Assembly: GCA_030044105.1 (NCBI GenBank) | Contig: JASHWL010000093.1 | Span: 1 to 15,633 of the forward strand | Source: Thermoplasmata archaeon | GTDB lineage: Archaea; Thermoplasmatota; Thermoplasmata; Lutacidiplasmatales; UBA184 | Reading direction: 5' to 3' | DNA length: 15,633 bases | In this document: positions 1-6,685 of the stretch, piece by piece | How positions within the stretch are numbered: position 1 is the stretch's first letter | How the letters are laid out: each line of letters begins with the position of its first letter | The notes under the pieces: generated by a model | The model's input: only the letters and a program-made list of their open reading frames with translations | Told to the model about the DNA's origin: nothing | The model's database searches: none | Translations under genes and position numbers: made by a program

Positions 1-1899
1 TCGCTGGACGTCCTGGTCGCGACGAGCGAGAAGGCCGACGGCCTCCTGCGGCGCGGGAGCCCCTGGCTGGACCGGCTCGGCGTCGTGGTCGCGGACGAGG
101 TGCACCTGATGCGCGATCCCGAGCGCGGGCCCACGCTCGAGGTCAGCCTGACCCGGCTGCGCCGCTCGTACCCGGATCTCCAGGTGGTCGCGCTCTCGGC
201 CACCGTCGGGAACTCGGAGGAGGTCGCGGCCTGGCTCCGGGCCCGCCACATCGCGAGCGAGTACCGCCCCGTGCCGCTCAAGACCGGCGTGTACTACGAC
301 GGGCGGATCACGTTCAGCGACCTCTCGACGCGCGACATCGAGGGGGCGACCGAGGCGCTCCCACGCCTGGTCGGCTCGATCCTGCGCGAAGGGGGCCAGG
401 CGCTCGTCTTCGTCAACACCCGCAAGGCGAGCGAGCAGGTCGCCGATGCGCTCCGACCGACGGTGCGGGCCGGCCTGAGCGCCGAGGACCGCGCCCGCGC
501 GCGCGCCGCGGTCGAAGAGCTCTCCGAGGGGTCGGACGAGGAGACCGAAGGGTTCCGCCGGCTCGCGGAGCTGATGCCGCACGGCACCGCGTTCCACAAC
601 GCCTCGCTGACGAACCCGGAGCGTCGCATCGTCGAGCGGGCGTTCCGCGACCGCGTGCTGAAGGTGCTGGTCGCGACGCCGACCCTCGCCGCCGGCATCA
701 ACCTGCCGGCGCGCCGCGTGATCGTCCGCGACACGATGCGCTACGACGACCACCTCGGCATGCAGGCGCCGATCGCCGCGACCGAGGTCCACCAGATGCT
801 CGGCCGGGCCGGGCGCCCCCGCTTCGATGCCTACGGGGAGGCGCTGCTCGTCGCCCGGACCCCCGACGAGGAGGACCGGCTCATGGACCGGTACCTGTCG
901 GCGCCGCCCGAGACCGTGGTGAGCCGGCTGGCCTCGGAGCCGGCGCTCCGGATGCACGTGCTCGCGCTCGTCGCGAGCGGGGCGGTCCGGTCCGAGGAGG
1001 AGCTCGAGTCGTTCTTCGCCGCGACGTTCTACGGGCAGACGCTCCCGCTCGATGAGCTGCGCGACCACGTGGCGAACGTTCGCCGATTCCTGGAGGAGCA
1101 CGAGCTCCTCGCGCCCGGGCGCGACCTCGCCGCGACACCGTTCGGATCGCTGACGAGCCAGCTCTACCTCGATCCGCTGAGCGCGATCGTGCTCCGGGGC
1201 GTGCTCGAGCGCGCCCCGCTCGGGGTCCGGCCGTTCGCGCTCCTCGCCGCGATCGCCGCGACGCCCGACCTGCCGTCGCTGTTCCTCCGGCGGGGCGAGG
1301 AGCCGGATCTGATGAACCGGTACGTCGACGAGGCCGAGGAGCTCCTCGTCAAGCCGCAGGAGGCGCCGCTCGAACTCGAGATCGACAGCTTCCTCGCGAC
1401 CCTCAAGACCGCGAGCGTGCTCGAGGCGTGGATCCGGGAGACCCCGATCGTCGAGATCTCCGAGCGCTTCGGCATCGGCGCGGGCGACCTGCGCGCGAAG
1501 GTCGAGGACGCCGAGTGGCTCCTCTTCGCGATGGGCCGGCTCGCGGCCCGCTTCCAGCGGCGCGTGAGCCGGCCGATCGACGACCTCGCCCTGCGGGTCC
1601 GCTACGGCGTGACCGAGGACCTCCTCGATCTGGTCCGCCTCCGCGGCGTCGGACGGGTCCGCGCCCGCTGGCTCTACGCGGCCGGGTACGTCGACCGCGA
1701 GTCGCTGCGGCAGGCGCCCCTCGACCGGGTCGCGCAGGCCCTGCACTCGCCACGGCTCGCGGAGATGGTGCTCACGCAGCTCCGTCGTCCGTCGGCCACG
1801 GAGAGCGCGGGCCACCCCACGGCCCGTCCGGCCCCGGCGCCGGCCCCTCGCCGTCCCACGGGCCGGACGCTGGACGAGTTCCCCGAGCACCCGGGCTGA
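1..1899 (+). CDS. hel308: Hel308-type Ski2-family DNA helicase, 5'-truncated
   Basis: Superfamily 2 ATP-dependent 3'-5' DNA helicase, which in archaea acts at stalled or damaged replication forks. The reading frame is open from base 1, so the gene begins before the window; 632 residues are visible of a usual 700 or so, and the Q motif and Walker A are missing. Seen (window residue numbers): ATSEKADGLL at 8-17, motif II DEVH at 32-35, motif III SAT at 66-68, the block ATPTLAAGINLPAR around 225-238, and motif VI QMLGRAGRPRFD at 265-276. Later come the winged-helix and ratchet regions and a helix-hairpin-helix-like GVGRVRARWLY near 547, typical of the Hel308 C-terminus. The last 38 or so residues are Pro/Ala/Arg-rich and end in GRTLDEFPEHPG, which resembles a weak PCNA-binding motif. 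The 3' end overlaps the convergent Orc-like gene by 128 bp. Family assignment is firm; the substrate is known only from the family. Confidence 0.93.
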   Translation, partial: SLDVLVATSEKADGLLRRGSPWLDRLGVVVADEVHLMRDPERGPTLEVSLTRLRRSYPDLQVVALSATVGNSEEVAAWLRARHIASEYRPVPLKTGVYYDGRITFSDLSTRDIEGATEALPRLVGSILREGGQALVFVNTRKASEQVADALRPTVRAGLSAEDRARARAAVEELSEGSDEETEGFRRLAELMPHGTAFHNASLTNPERRIVERAFRDRVLKVLVATPTLAAGINLPARRVIVRDTMRYDDHLGMQAPIAATEVHQMLGRAGRPRFDAYGEALLVARTPDEEDRLMDRYLSAPPETVVSRLASEPALRMHVLALVASGAVRSEEELESFFAATFYGQTLPLDELRDHVANVRRFLEEHELLAPGRDLAATPFGSLTSQLYLDPLSAIVLRGVLERAPLGVRPFALLAAIAATPDLPSLFLRRGEEPDLMNRYVDEAEELLVKPQEAPLELEIDSFLATLKTASVLEAWIRETPIVEISERFGIGAGDLRAKVEDAEWLLFAMGRLAARFQRRVSRPIDDLALRVRYGVTEDLLDLVRLRGVGRVRARWLYAAGYVDRESLRQAPLDRVAQALHSPRLAEMVLTQLRRPSATESAGHPTARPAPAPAPRRPTGRTLDEFPEHPG

Positions 1900-2980
1900 G
1901 CACCCACTCGTCGACGGGCGCCATGAGGCGCACGAGCGACCGGGTTCCCCCGACCCCGCCGGGGCGCACCTCGCGCCGAACGTACCCGGCCTGCTCCAGC
2001 CGGACGATCCGTCGCCACAGGGTCGTCGGGGGCAGCGGGCGAGCCCCGGTCTCCCGGGCGTAGAGCGCCTCCAGCCGGCGCACGTCCCCCACGACCGCCT
2101 CGACCCCTCGGGCCGCGTCCTCGATCGCGCGCACCACGCTCGGCTCGACCGCGATGGCCTCCCCGGTGCCAAGGGAGCCCCGGGGACGCCCGTCGGCGCG
2201 GTACTCCGGACCGAGCAGCGCGCGTCGAACGAGATCGATGGCGCGGACCGCGCCTCCTCCGGACGCGACCGACGCGGCGACCACGCGATCGATCAGGTCG
2301 GGGGGTGGGGCGCGTCCGAGGGCCCGCCGCACCCGGTCGTCGACGATCGCGCGGAGCGCGCGGAGGCCGTACGATCCGACCGGGACGAACGGGGCGAGGC
2401 GGCCGGAGCCCTCCAGCTCCTGGTCGCATCGCGCGAGCGCTTCGGGGGGGCCCACGACGATCGCCCAGAGCGGCGGGAGGCCCGACTCGCCCTCGGGAAG
2501 GAAGCGATCCGGGTTGCCCAGCGCGCGCACGATCGGCGCCACGCTCGGCCCGCCGCCGTACACGTCGTCGAGGACCAGGACCAACGGTCGGCCCGCGCGC
2601 CGGATCCGTCGCAGGAATCCGGCGAGGATCTCGGCGACCGGGAACCCCCGGCCCTCGAATCCCTCGTCGAGGACGCGCAGGAGCGCGGTCGCGACCCCGT
2701 GCGTGCCGCGGCATCCGGCGACCCGGACCGCGATCGTGCGCGGAGGCGGGTCGACCGACGTCGCGCGCAGGCGGTCGGCGACCTCGCGCGCCGCCCGACG
2801 GGCGACCGCGCTCGTCCCGGACCCCCGCGCCCCGGCGATGCCGACGATCCACGGGGGCGGTGCGCGGGGTGCGGGGGCGTCGAGCCGGCGGACCGCGTCC
2901 GCCACCTCCGCCTCCCGGCCCAGCACCACCGGCGGCACCCAGTCGCGCGACAGGACCTCGGCGTGGGGGACAGCGAGCAT
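1772..2980 (-). CDS. Orc1/Cdc6-family AAA+ protein with degenerate P-loop
   Basis: A 402-aa protein with the domain order of archaeal Orc1/Cdc6 replication initiators. Seen: an N-terminal segment including VVLGREAEV (residues 18-26), a P-loop-like GARGSGTS (50-57), a Walker B-like LVLVLDDV (133-140), a lid/sensor-2-like segment around GGAVRAIDLVRRAL, then a winged-helix-like C-terminus ending in GGTRSLVRL. Active members have GxxGxGK[ST] and DE in these motifs; here Thr56 stands at the lysine position and Asp139 at the glutamate position. The sensor-1 Asn and sensor-2 Arg are also not evident. ATP hydrolysis is therefore doubtful, and the protein may be a divergent paralogue rather than the main initiator. 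The last 50 or so residues are Gly/Pro-rich and lie antisense to hel308. The ATG start sits about 25 bp from a TTATAA element, fitting leaderless transcription. A generic AAA+ STAND-like regulator is the main alternative. Confidence 0.75.
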   Translation of the reverse strand: MLAVPHAEVLSRDWVPPVVLGREAEVADAVRRLDAPAPRAPPPWIVGIAGARGSGTSAVARRAAREVADRLRATSVDPPPRTIAVRVAGCRGTHGVATALLRVLDEGFEGRGFPVAEILAGFLRRIRRAGRPLVLVLDDVYGGGPSVAPIVRALGNPDRFLPEGESGLPPLWAIVVGPPEALARCDQELEGSGRLAPFVPVGSYGLRALRAIVDDRVRRALGRAPPPDLIDRVVAASVASGGGAVRAIDLVRRALLGPEYRADGRPRGSLGTGEAIAVEPSVVRAIEDAARGVEAVVGDVRRLEALYARETGARPLPPTTLWRRIVRLEQAGYVRREVRPGGVGGTRSLVRLMAPVDEWVLSPGARGTRPASGPWDGEGPAPGPDGPWGGPRSPWPTDDGAA

Positions 2981-3001
2981 CGATTCTAGGATGACTAACT
3001 G

Positions 3002-3019
3002 TTATAAGAATTCTAATAA
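3002..3019. promoter_or_regulatory. AT-rich near-palindrome between divergent genes
   Basis: TTATAAGAATTCTAATAA matches its own reverse complement at 16 of 18 positions and has a perfect AGAATTCT core at 3007-3014. It sits in an AT-rich patch (about 2981-3020) inside otherwise very GC-rich DNA. On the minus strand, TTATAA is centred about 25 bp before the ATG of the Orc-like gene, right for an archaeal TATA box with a leaderless transcript. The same patch is the best promoter candidate for the plus-strand MscS gene, with a leader of about 30-40 nt. The symmetry also fits a dimeric regulator site. I saw no origin recognition box consensus beside it. Confidence 0.6.
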
Positions 3020-3072
3020 TCGCACCGTTCACCTCGGGAAAGGGCTAAGGGGGCCCCTCCCTCGGCCCAGCG

Positions 3073-3981
3073 ATGGCCGACGAGGAGCCCCGGCCCCTCG
3101 GCACGCTGATCCGGAACCTGCTGCTGGTCGTCGTGCTCTCCGTCGTGCTGTACCTCACGTTCGTCGAGTTCAACCAGCGCCTCTTCCACGGCCTCACGCA
3201 GCTCGAGGTGCTCGCCCTGGAGGCGGGCGCGATCCTGCTCGTGGCGTGGGCCGCGGCCCGCGCGTTCACGAGCGCGGTGAACGCGGTGCTCCGGCGCCAG
3301 GGCCAGTTGCACCACGGAGCGACCATCCGCATCTTCATCAACATCCTGATCGCGACCGCGGCGATCCTCGCGCTCTCGCACCTCGCGGGGGTCTCGATCG
3401 AGGCGATCTTCCTCGGGAGCGCCTTCGCGGGCATCGTCCTCGGCCTGGCCGCGCAGACCGTGCTCGCGAACGTGTTCGCGGGCCTGCTCCTCGTGGTCGC
3501 GAGCCCGTTCCATCCCGGCGACCGGGTGAGCATCATCTCGTCGAGCTACGGGGCGTTCCCCCCGAGCTACCCGCACGAGATGGTCTACCCGTCCTACGCG
3601 GGCGTCGTCGAGGACGTCGAGCTGCTCTACACGATCCTGCGCCTCGACGCCGGCGGCCTCGCGAAGGTGCCGAACTCGATCGTGCTCGCGGCGCTCCTCA
3701 CGCAGCCCCATCCCGGGGTGCCGAAGCTCCATCGGGTCCGGATGACGTTCCCGCTCAGCGTGGACGTGAAGACGGTCGAGGGCGCGCTCGCGGAGATCCG
3801 CGGCGGCTTCCCCGACGAGGCGGGGCGACCGGCGGTCCGGATCGAGGTCGCCGACATCTCGCCGACCACGTGGGACGGCGTGATCCTGGTCTCGACCCGC
3901 GTCCTCGACGACGGGCTCGTCCGCGACCGGGTCATGCGCGCGGTCCTCCGCCAGCTGCCGGCCGCCGCGCACCCGAGCTGA
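3073..3981 (+). CDS. mscS: MscS-family mechanosensitive ion channel
   Basis: A small-conductance mechanosensitive channel that opens under membrane tension and releases solutes during hypo-osmotic shock; it acts in the cytoplasmic membrane as a homo-oligomer. The 302-aa product has hydrophobic segments at about 12-31, 44-62 and 88-107. Then comes the diagnostic pore helix at about 110-143, rich in Ala/Gly (GLAAQTVLANVFAGLLLV), leading into SPFHPGDRV, the start of the MscS beta domain. A C-terminal alpha/beta region follows. Compared with E. coli MscS (286 aa), the beta domain holds an extra Ser/Tyr/Pro-rich loop (about 153-170). The ATG is the first in frame and has no clear Shine-Dalgarno sequence. 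It is divergent from the Orc-like gene and followed by a separate TATA element for the next gene, so it is probably monocistronic. Family assignment is firm; gating properties cannot be read from sequence. Confidence 0.92.
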   Translation: MADEEPRPLGTLIRNLLLVVVLSVVLYLTFVEFNQRLFHGLTQLEVLALEAGAILLVAWAAARAFTSAVNAVLRRQGQLHHGATIRIFINILIATAAILALSHLAGVSIEAIFLGSAFAGIVLGLAAQTVLANVFAGLLLVVASPFHPGDRVSIISSSYGAFPPSYPHEMVYPSYAGVVEDVELLYTILRLDAGGLAKVPNSIVLAALLTQPHPGVPKLHRVRMTFPLSVDVKTVEGALAEIRGGFPDEAGRPAVRIEVADISPTTWDGVILVSTRVLDDGLVRDRVMRAVLRQLPAAAHPS

Positions 3982-4000
3982 CGCGCCGGCCCGCGGGCGG

Positions 4001-4008
4001 CTTTAAAT
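4001..4008 (+). promoter_or_regulatory. TATA box for isocitrate dehydrogenase
   Basis: CTTTAAAT is the only AT-rich stretch in a GC-rich 57-bp spacer. It is centred about 34 bp before the ATG at 4039, predicting a transcript start near 4030 with a leader under 10 nt. Confidence 0.6.
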
Positions 4009-4038
4009 GCGGGCGTCGCTCGGCCCGGCCCGAACACC

Positions 4039-5145
4039 ATGACCTACCGCGTCACCCTGATCCCGGGCGACGGGATCGGACCCGAGGTCACCACGGCGGC
4101 GCTCAAGGTCGCCGAGGCGACCGGCGTGTCGTTCGAGTGGGAGGTCGTGGAGGCCGGCGAGAAGGCGATCAAGCGGTCGGGCAACCCGATGCCGGACGGC
4201 GTGCTCGAGTCGATCCGCAAGAACCGCCTCGCGCTCAAGGGTCCGATCACGACCCCGATCGGGAGCGGCTTCCGCTCCGTGAACGTCGCGCTCCGCCAGC
4301 AGCTGGACCTCTACGCCTCGGTCCGGCCCGCGCGCGCGATCGCGGGCGAGGGGACCCGGTTCCCCGAGACCGATCTCATCGTCGTGCGCGAGGCGACCGA
4401 GGGCCTCTACTCGGGCGTCGAGCACTGGGTCGACCGGGAGCACAGCGCGGCCGAGACGGTCAACATCATCACGCGGAAGGCGTCGGACCGGATCTGCAAG
4501 TTCGCCTTCGAGCTCGCGCGCCGGCAGCGCCGCAAGCACGTGACGGCGGTCCACAAGGCGAACATCATGAAGACGACGGGCGCGCTGTTCCAGACGGCGT
4601 TCCGAGAGATGGCCCCGAAGTACCCGGACCTCCTCGCGGACGAGCGCCTGATCGACAACATGTGCATGCAGCTCGCCAAGAAGCCCGAGGACTACGATGT
4701 CCTCGTGACCACGAACCTCTTCGGGGACATCCTCTCCGATCTCGCCGCCGGGCTCGCGGGCGGCCTCGGGGTCGCGCCGGGCGCGCTGTACGGCGAGGAC
4801 CTCGCCGTCTTCGAGCCGGTCCACGGCTCCGCTCCGAAATACGCCGGGCTCGACAAGGCGGACCCCGTCGCGGAGATCCTCTGCGTCGAGCTCCTCCTCC
4901 GGCACCTCGGCGAGGCCGAGGCGGCGGACCGCGTGTTCCGCGCCGTCTGGGAGACGATCGCCGAGAAGAAGGTCGTGACCTACGACCTCGCGCTCCCGGG
5001 CTACACGCTCCGGCCGGTGCCGCCGTCGAGCTGCTCGGCCATGGCGGCCGAGATCGCGCGCAAAGTGCCGATCGTCGACCTCGACCGTCCGCTGCCGCGG
5101 CCGGCCGCGGCGACGCCGGAGCCCGACACGCATCTCGAGGCGTGA
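4039..5145 (+). CDS. icd: Isocitrate dehydrogenase, NAD(P)-dependent
   Basis: Oxidative decarboxylation of isocitrate to 2-oxoglutarate in the TCA cycle; cytosolic beta-decarboxylating dehydrogenase family. The 368-aa length is typical of short archaeal and mitochondrial-type enzymes. Substrate residues known from E. coli IDH are all in place: Ser80, Asn82, Arg86, Arg96, Arg118, Tyr124 and Lys173. Metal ligands Asp206, Asp230 and Asp234 lie in the expected blocks. SVNVALR marks isocitrate rather than isopropylmalate dehydrogenase. For the coenzyme, HGSAPKYAG puts Lys267-Tyr268 where NADP enzymes have Lys344-Tyr345, and Tyr315 matches Tyr391, but Leu319 replaces Arg395. NADP is therefore favoured but not certain. 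The C-terminal 20 or so residues are Pro/Ala-rich and poorly conserved. It has its own TATA element and ends 4 bp from the convergent YjbQ-family gene. Confidence 0.93.
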   Translation: MTYRVTLIPGDGIGPEVTTAALKVAEATGVSFEWEVVEAGEKAIKRSGNPMPDGVLESIRKNRLALKGPITTPIGSGFRSVNVALRQQLDLYASVRPARAIAGEGTRFPETDLIVVREATEGLYSGVEHWVDREHSAAETVNIITRKASDRICKFAFELARRQRRKHVTAVHKANIMKTTGALFQTAFREMAPKYPDLLADERLIDNMCMQLAKKPEDYDVLVTTNLFGDILSDLAAGLAGGLGVAPGALYGEDLAVFEPVHGSAPKYAGLDKADPVAEILCVELLLRHLGEAEAADRVFRAVWETIAEKKVVTYDLALPGYTLRPVPPSSCSAMAAEIARKVPIVDLDRPLPRPAAATPEPDTHLEA

Positions 5146-5149
5146 CGCC

Positions 5150-5560
5150 TCAGTCGCCGACGACCTTCACGATCACACGCTTCGGCCGCTGGCCGTCGAA
5201 CTCCGCGTAGAACACCTGCTCCCACGGGCCGAGATCGAGATCGCCCTTCGAGACCGGCAGGACCACCTGGTGGCCCAGGAGGAGGTTCTTCAGGTGGGCG
5301 TCCCCGTTCGATTCGCCGGTCCGGTGGTGCGCGTAGTCCCCCGGCGGTGCGAGCCGGTCCGCCCACGCCGCGATGTCGCTCAGGAGGCCGGTCTCGTTGT
5401 CGTTGACGTAGACCGCGGCCGTGATGTGCATCGAGGAGACCAGCGCGAGCCCCTCGGTCACCCCGCTCGCGCGGACGACCGCCCGCACGCGCTCGGTCAG
5501 GTTCACGAACTCGCGGGGCGCCTTCGTCTGCATCACGAGATACTCCGTCCGGCTCGGCAT
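5150..5560 (-). CDS. yjbQ: YjbQ/UPF0047 family protein
   Basis: A 136-aa single-domain protein of the YjbQ (UPF0047) family. Some members show weak thiamin phosphate synthase activity, but the physiological role is unsettled. Seen: SSMHITAAVYVNDNE (43-57), paired His78-His79, GESNGDAHLKNLLLG (82-96), and LGPWEQVFYAEFDG (110-123). These are the conserved blocks, with His45, His79 and His89 the likely metal-site histidines of the family. I chose the ATG at 5560 over an in-frame GTG at 5569 because the TATA-like element at 5583-5590 is about 26 bp upstream. That places the transcript start at the ATG itself and leaves the GTG outside the RNA. It is convergent with icd and divergent from the two-TM protein gene. 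Family assignment is strong; no specific substrate can be given. Confidence 0.9.
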   Translation of the reverse strand: MPSRTEYLVMQTKAPREFVNLTERVRAVVRASGVTEGLALVSSMHITAAVYVNDNETGLLSDIAAWADRLAPPGDYAHHRTGESNGDAHLKNLLLGHQVVLPVSKGDLDLGPWEQVFYAEFDGQRPKRVIVKVVGD

Positions 5561-5582
5561 GGCCCGCACGGTCCGAGGGCAG

Positions 5583-5590
5583 GTTTAAGC
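5583..5590. promoter_or_regulatory. Shared TATA element for two divergent genes
   Basis: GTTTAAGC is the only AT-rich motif in the 62-bp spacer. Read leftwards it is about 26 bp from the ATG at 5560 (leaderless). Read rightwards it predicts a start near 5612, giving a short leader that begins at GGGAGG (5612-5617) just ahead of the GTG at 5623. Confidence 0.5.
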
Positions 5591-5622
5591 CCGCGGGACC
5601 ACCCTGAATCCGGGAGGCGCTC

Positions 5623-6192
5623 GTGGCGACTCCCCGTGCCGTCCGCATCCCCCGGTCCCCGCCGGCCGCGGTGGCGCCGGGACCGGAGCCCTCGGCCCCG
5701 CCGGTGCCGGACGCCTCCGCTCCGTCGCGCTCGATCGAGCGGCGCGAGAACCGCGCCGGCCGCCAGCGCGCGCTGCGACTCACGACGATCTACCTCGGCG
5801 CGCTGCTCGCGATGTACCTCGGCTTCGTCGCCCTCGACCGCCTCTCGCCCGGCGGCACGAGCGCGACCGCGACCGACGGGCTCTACCTCTTCACCGGCCT
5901 CGCCGCGCTGCTCGCGATCGGCGGCAGCGTGGTCACGCTCGGTCCCGCGCCGCGGGCGATCGAGGTCGGAGCCGCGGCCGTCATCGTCGTCGAGTGGACC
6001 GGACGCCGTCGCACGTTCCCGCCCCTCGCCGACCTTCGGGTGGATGTGGTCCGTCGCTATCCGTCAGGCTGGCTCTCGCGCGATCCGGTCGAGGCGGTCG
6101 AGCTCACCGGCGCCCGGCGCCGGCGCACCTACCAGGTCACCGAGGGGCTCTTGCCCGAGCGCCGCCCTGGCCGGACCGGGTCGATGAGCTAG
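5623..6192 (+). CDS. Two-TM membrane protein with C-terminal PH-like region
   Basis: I do not recognise a named family. The 189-aa product has a Pro/Ala/Ser-rich N-terminus (1-37), a basic stretch (38-52), two hydrophobic helices at about 52-71 and 86-106, and a C-terminal region (110-178). That region has alternating hydrophobic strands and many Arg residues (for example GRRRTFPPLADLRV and GARRRRTYQV). Two helices followed by a strand-rich domain with a TF-x-LADL turn recall bacterial PH-domain membrane proteins; this is a shape-level inference. The GTG start at 5623 is supported by GGGAGG five bases upstream. It is divergent from the YjbQ gene with a shared TATA element, and its stop lies 6 bp from the stop of the convergent small basic protein. 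Expression as an integral membrane protein with both ends cytoplasmic is likely. Confidence 0.75.
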   Translation: MATPRAVRIPRSPPAAVAPGPEPSAPPVPDASAPSRSIERRENRAGRQRALRLTTIYLGALLAMYLGFVALDRLSPGGTSATATDGLYLFTGLAALLAIGGSVVTLGPAPRAIEVGAAAVIVVEWTGRRRTFPPLADLRVDVVRRYPSGWLSRDPVEAVELTGARRRRTYQVTEGLLPERRPGRTGSMS

Positions 6193-6198
6193 GCCGGC

Positions 6199-6555
6199 TC
6201 ACTCGAGCAGGTCCTCGAGCTCGCTCGCCACGAGGGTCAGCAGCTGGTCCAGCGACCGGTTCTTCAGCTCCGTGATCTGGCCGCCGTCGGTCTCCATCCG
6301 CGCGAGGAACTCGTCTCCGTCGCGGACGAACGAGAGCGAGAGGACATGGACCCGGCCCGTCGGGCGCGGCGGCGTCGGGGCGGCCTCGGGCTCCGCGCGC
6401 GCGGCGCCGGGGGATTTCGCCCCCGAGGGGCGGGGTTTGGATCCCTTCGCCGCGGGCTTGGGGGCGGGCTTCTTCGCGGCCGGTTTCTTGGGCGCCGCCT
6501 TCGCGGGACGCGCCGGCGTCCTCGCCTTCGGCTTCTGACGGCGGGACGACGGCAT
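6199..6555 (-). CDS. Small protein with histone H1-like Lys/Ala/Pro tail
   Basis: A 118-aa protein of unknown function in two parts. Residues 1-65 are low-complexity Lys/Ala/Pro/Arg with repeated AKKPA- and PKPAAK-like units, resembling histone H1 or HU-tail sequences that bind nucleic acid non-specifically. Residues 66-118 look folded: strand-like GRVHVLSLSFVRDGDEF, then LARMETDGGQITELKN, then an acidic helix SLDQLLTLVASELEDLLE. I do not recognise that domain. The ATG start has a TATA-like element about 40 bp upstream and a short GC-rich leader. It is convergent with the two-TM gene and divergent from the GT-C-like gene. A DNA- or RNA-associated role is inferred only from the tail; the high Ala/Pro/Lys content is partly favoured by GC-rich coding, so some of the tail could be drift. 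Confidence 0.7.
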   Translation of the reverse strand: MPSSRRQKPKARTPARPAKAAPKKPAAKKPAPKPAAKGSKPRPSGAKSPGAARAEPEAAPTPPRPTGRVHVLSLSFVRDGDEFLARMETDGGQITELKNRSLDQLLTLVASELEDLLE

Positions 6556-6590
6556 CCCTCGGCGCCTCGCTTCGGCCGCACCAAGCCCCT

Positions 6591-6600
6591 CTATTTATGG
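6591..6600 (-). promoter_or_regulatory. TATA box for the Lys/Ala/Pro-tailed protein gene
   Basis: Read on the minus strand this is CCATAAATAG, in a short AT-rich patch. It is centred about 40 bp before the ATG at 6555, predicting a leader of roughly 14 nt. Confidence 0.5.
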
Positions 6601-6652
6601 ATATGGCGTCGATTTTCGAGGGTCCGGCCCCGGCGGCGCGTCGAGACCGACA

Positions 6653-6660
6653 CCTATAGG
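6653..6660 (+). promoter_or_regulatory. TATA-like element for the GT-C-like gene
   Basis: CCTATAGG, an 8-bp palindrome, is centred about 30 bp before the ATG at 6686, giving a predicted leader of only 3-4 nt. Confidence 0.5.
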
Positions 6661-6685
6661 CGGGACCGCCGTTCCCGCGCCGTCG

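Noticed and set aside
2154..5210. Very long plus-strand open frame antisense or out of frame to several genes
   Set aside because: It runs through the Orc-like, mscS and icd genes with Arg/Pro/Gly-rich low-complexity translation. This is a by-product of few stop codons in GC-rich DNA.
5561..5569. GTG at 5569 as start of the YjbQ-family gene
   Set aside because: The TATA-like element places the transcript start near 5560, so the GTG would not be in the mRNA, and the family begins close to the ATG.
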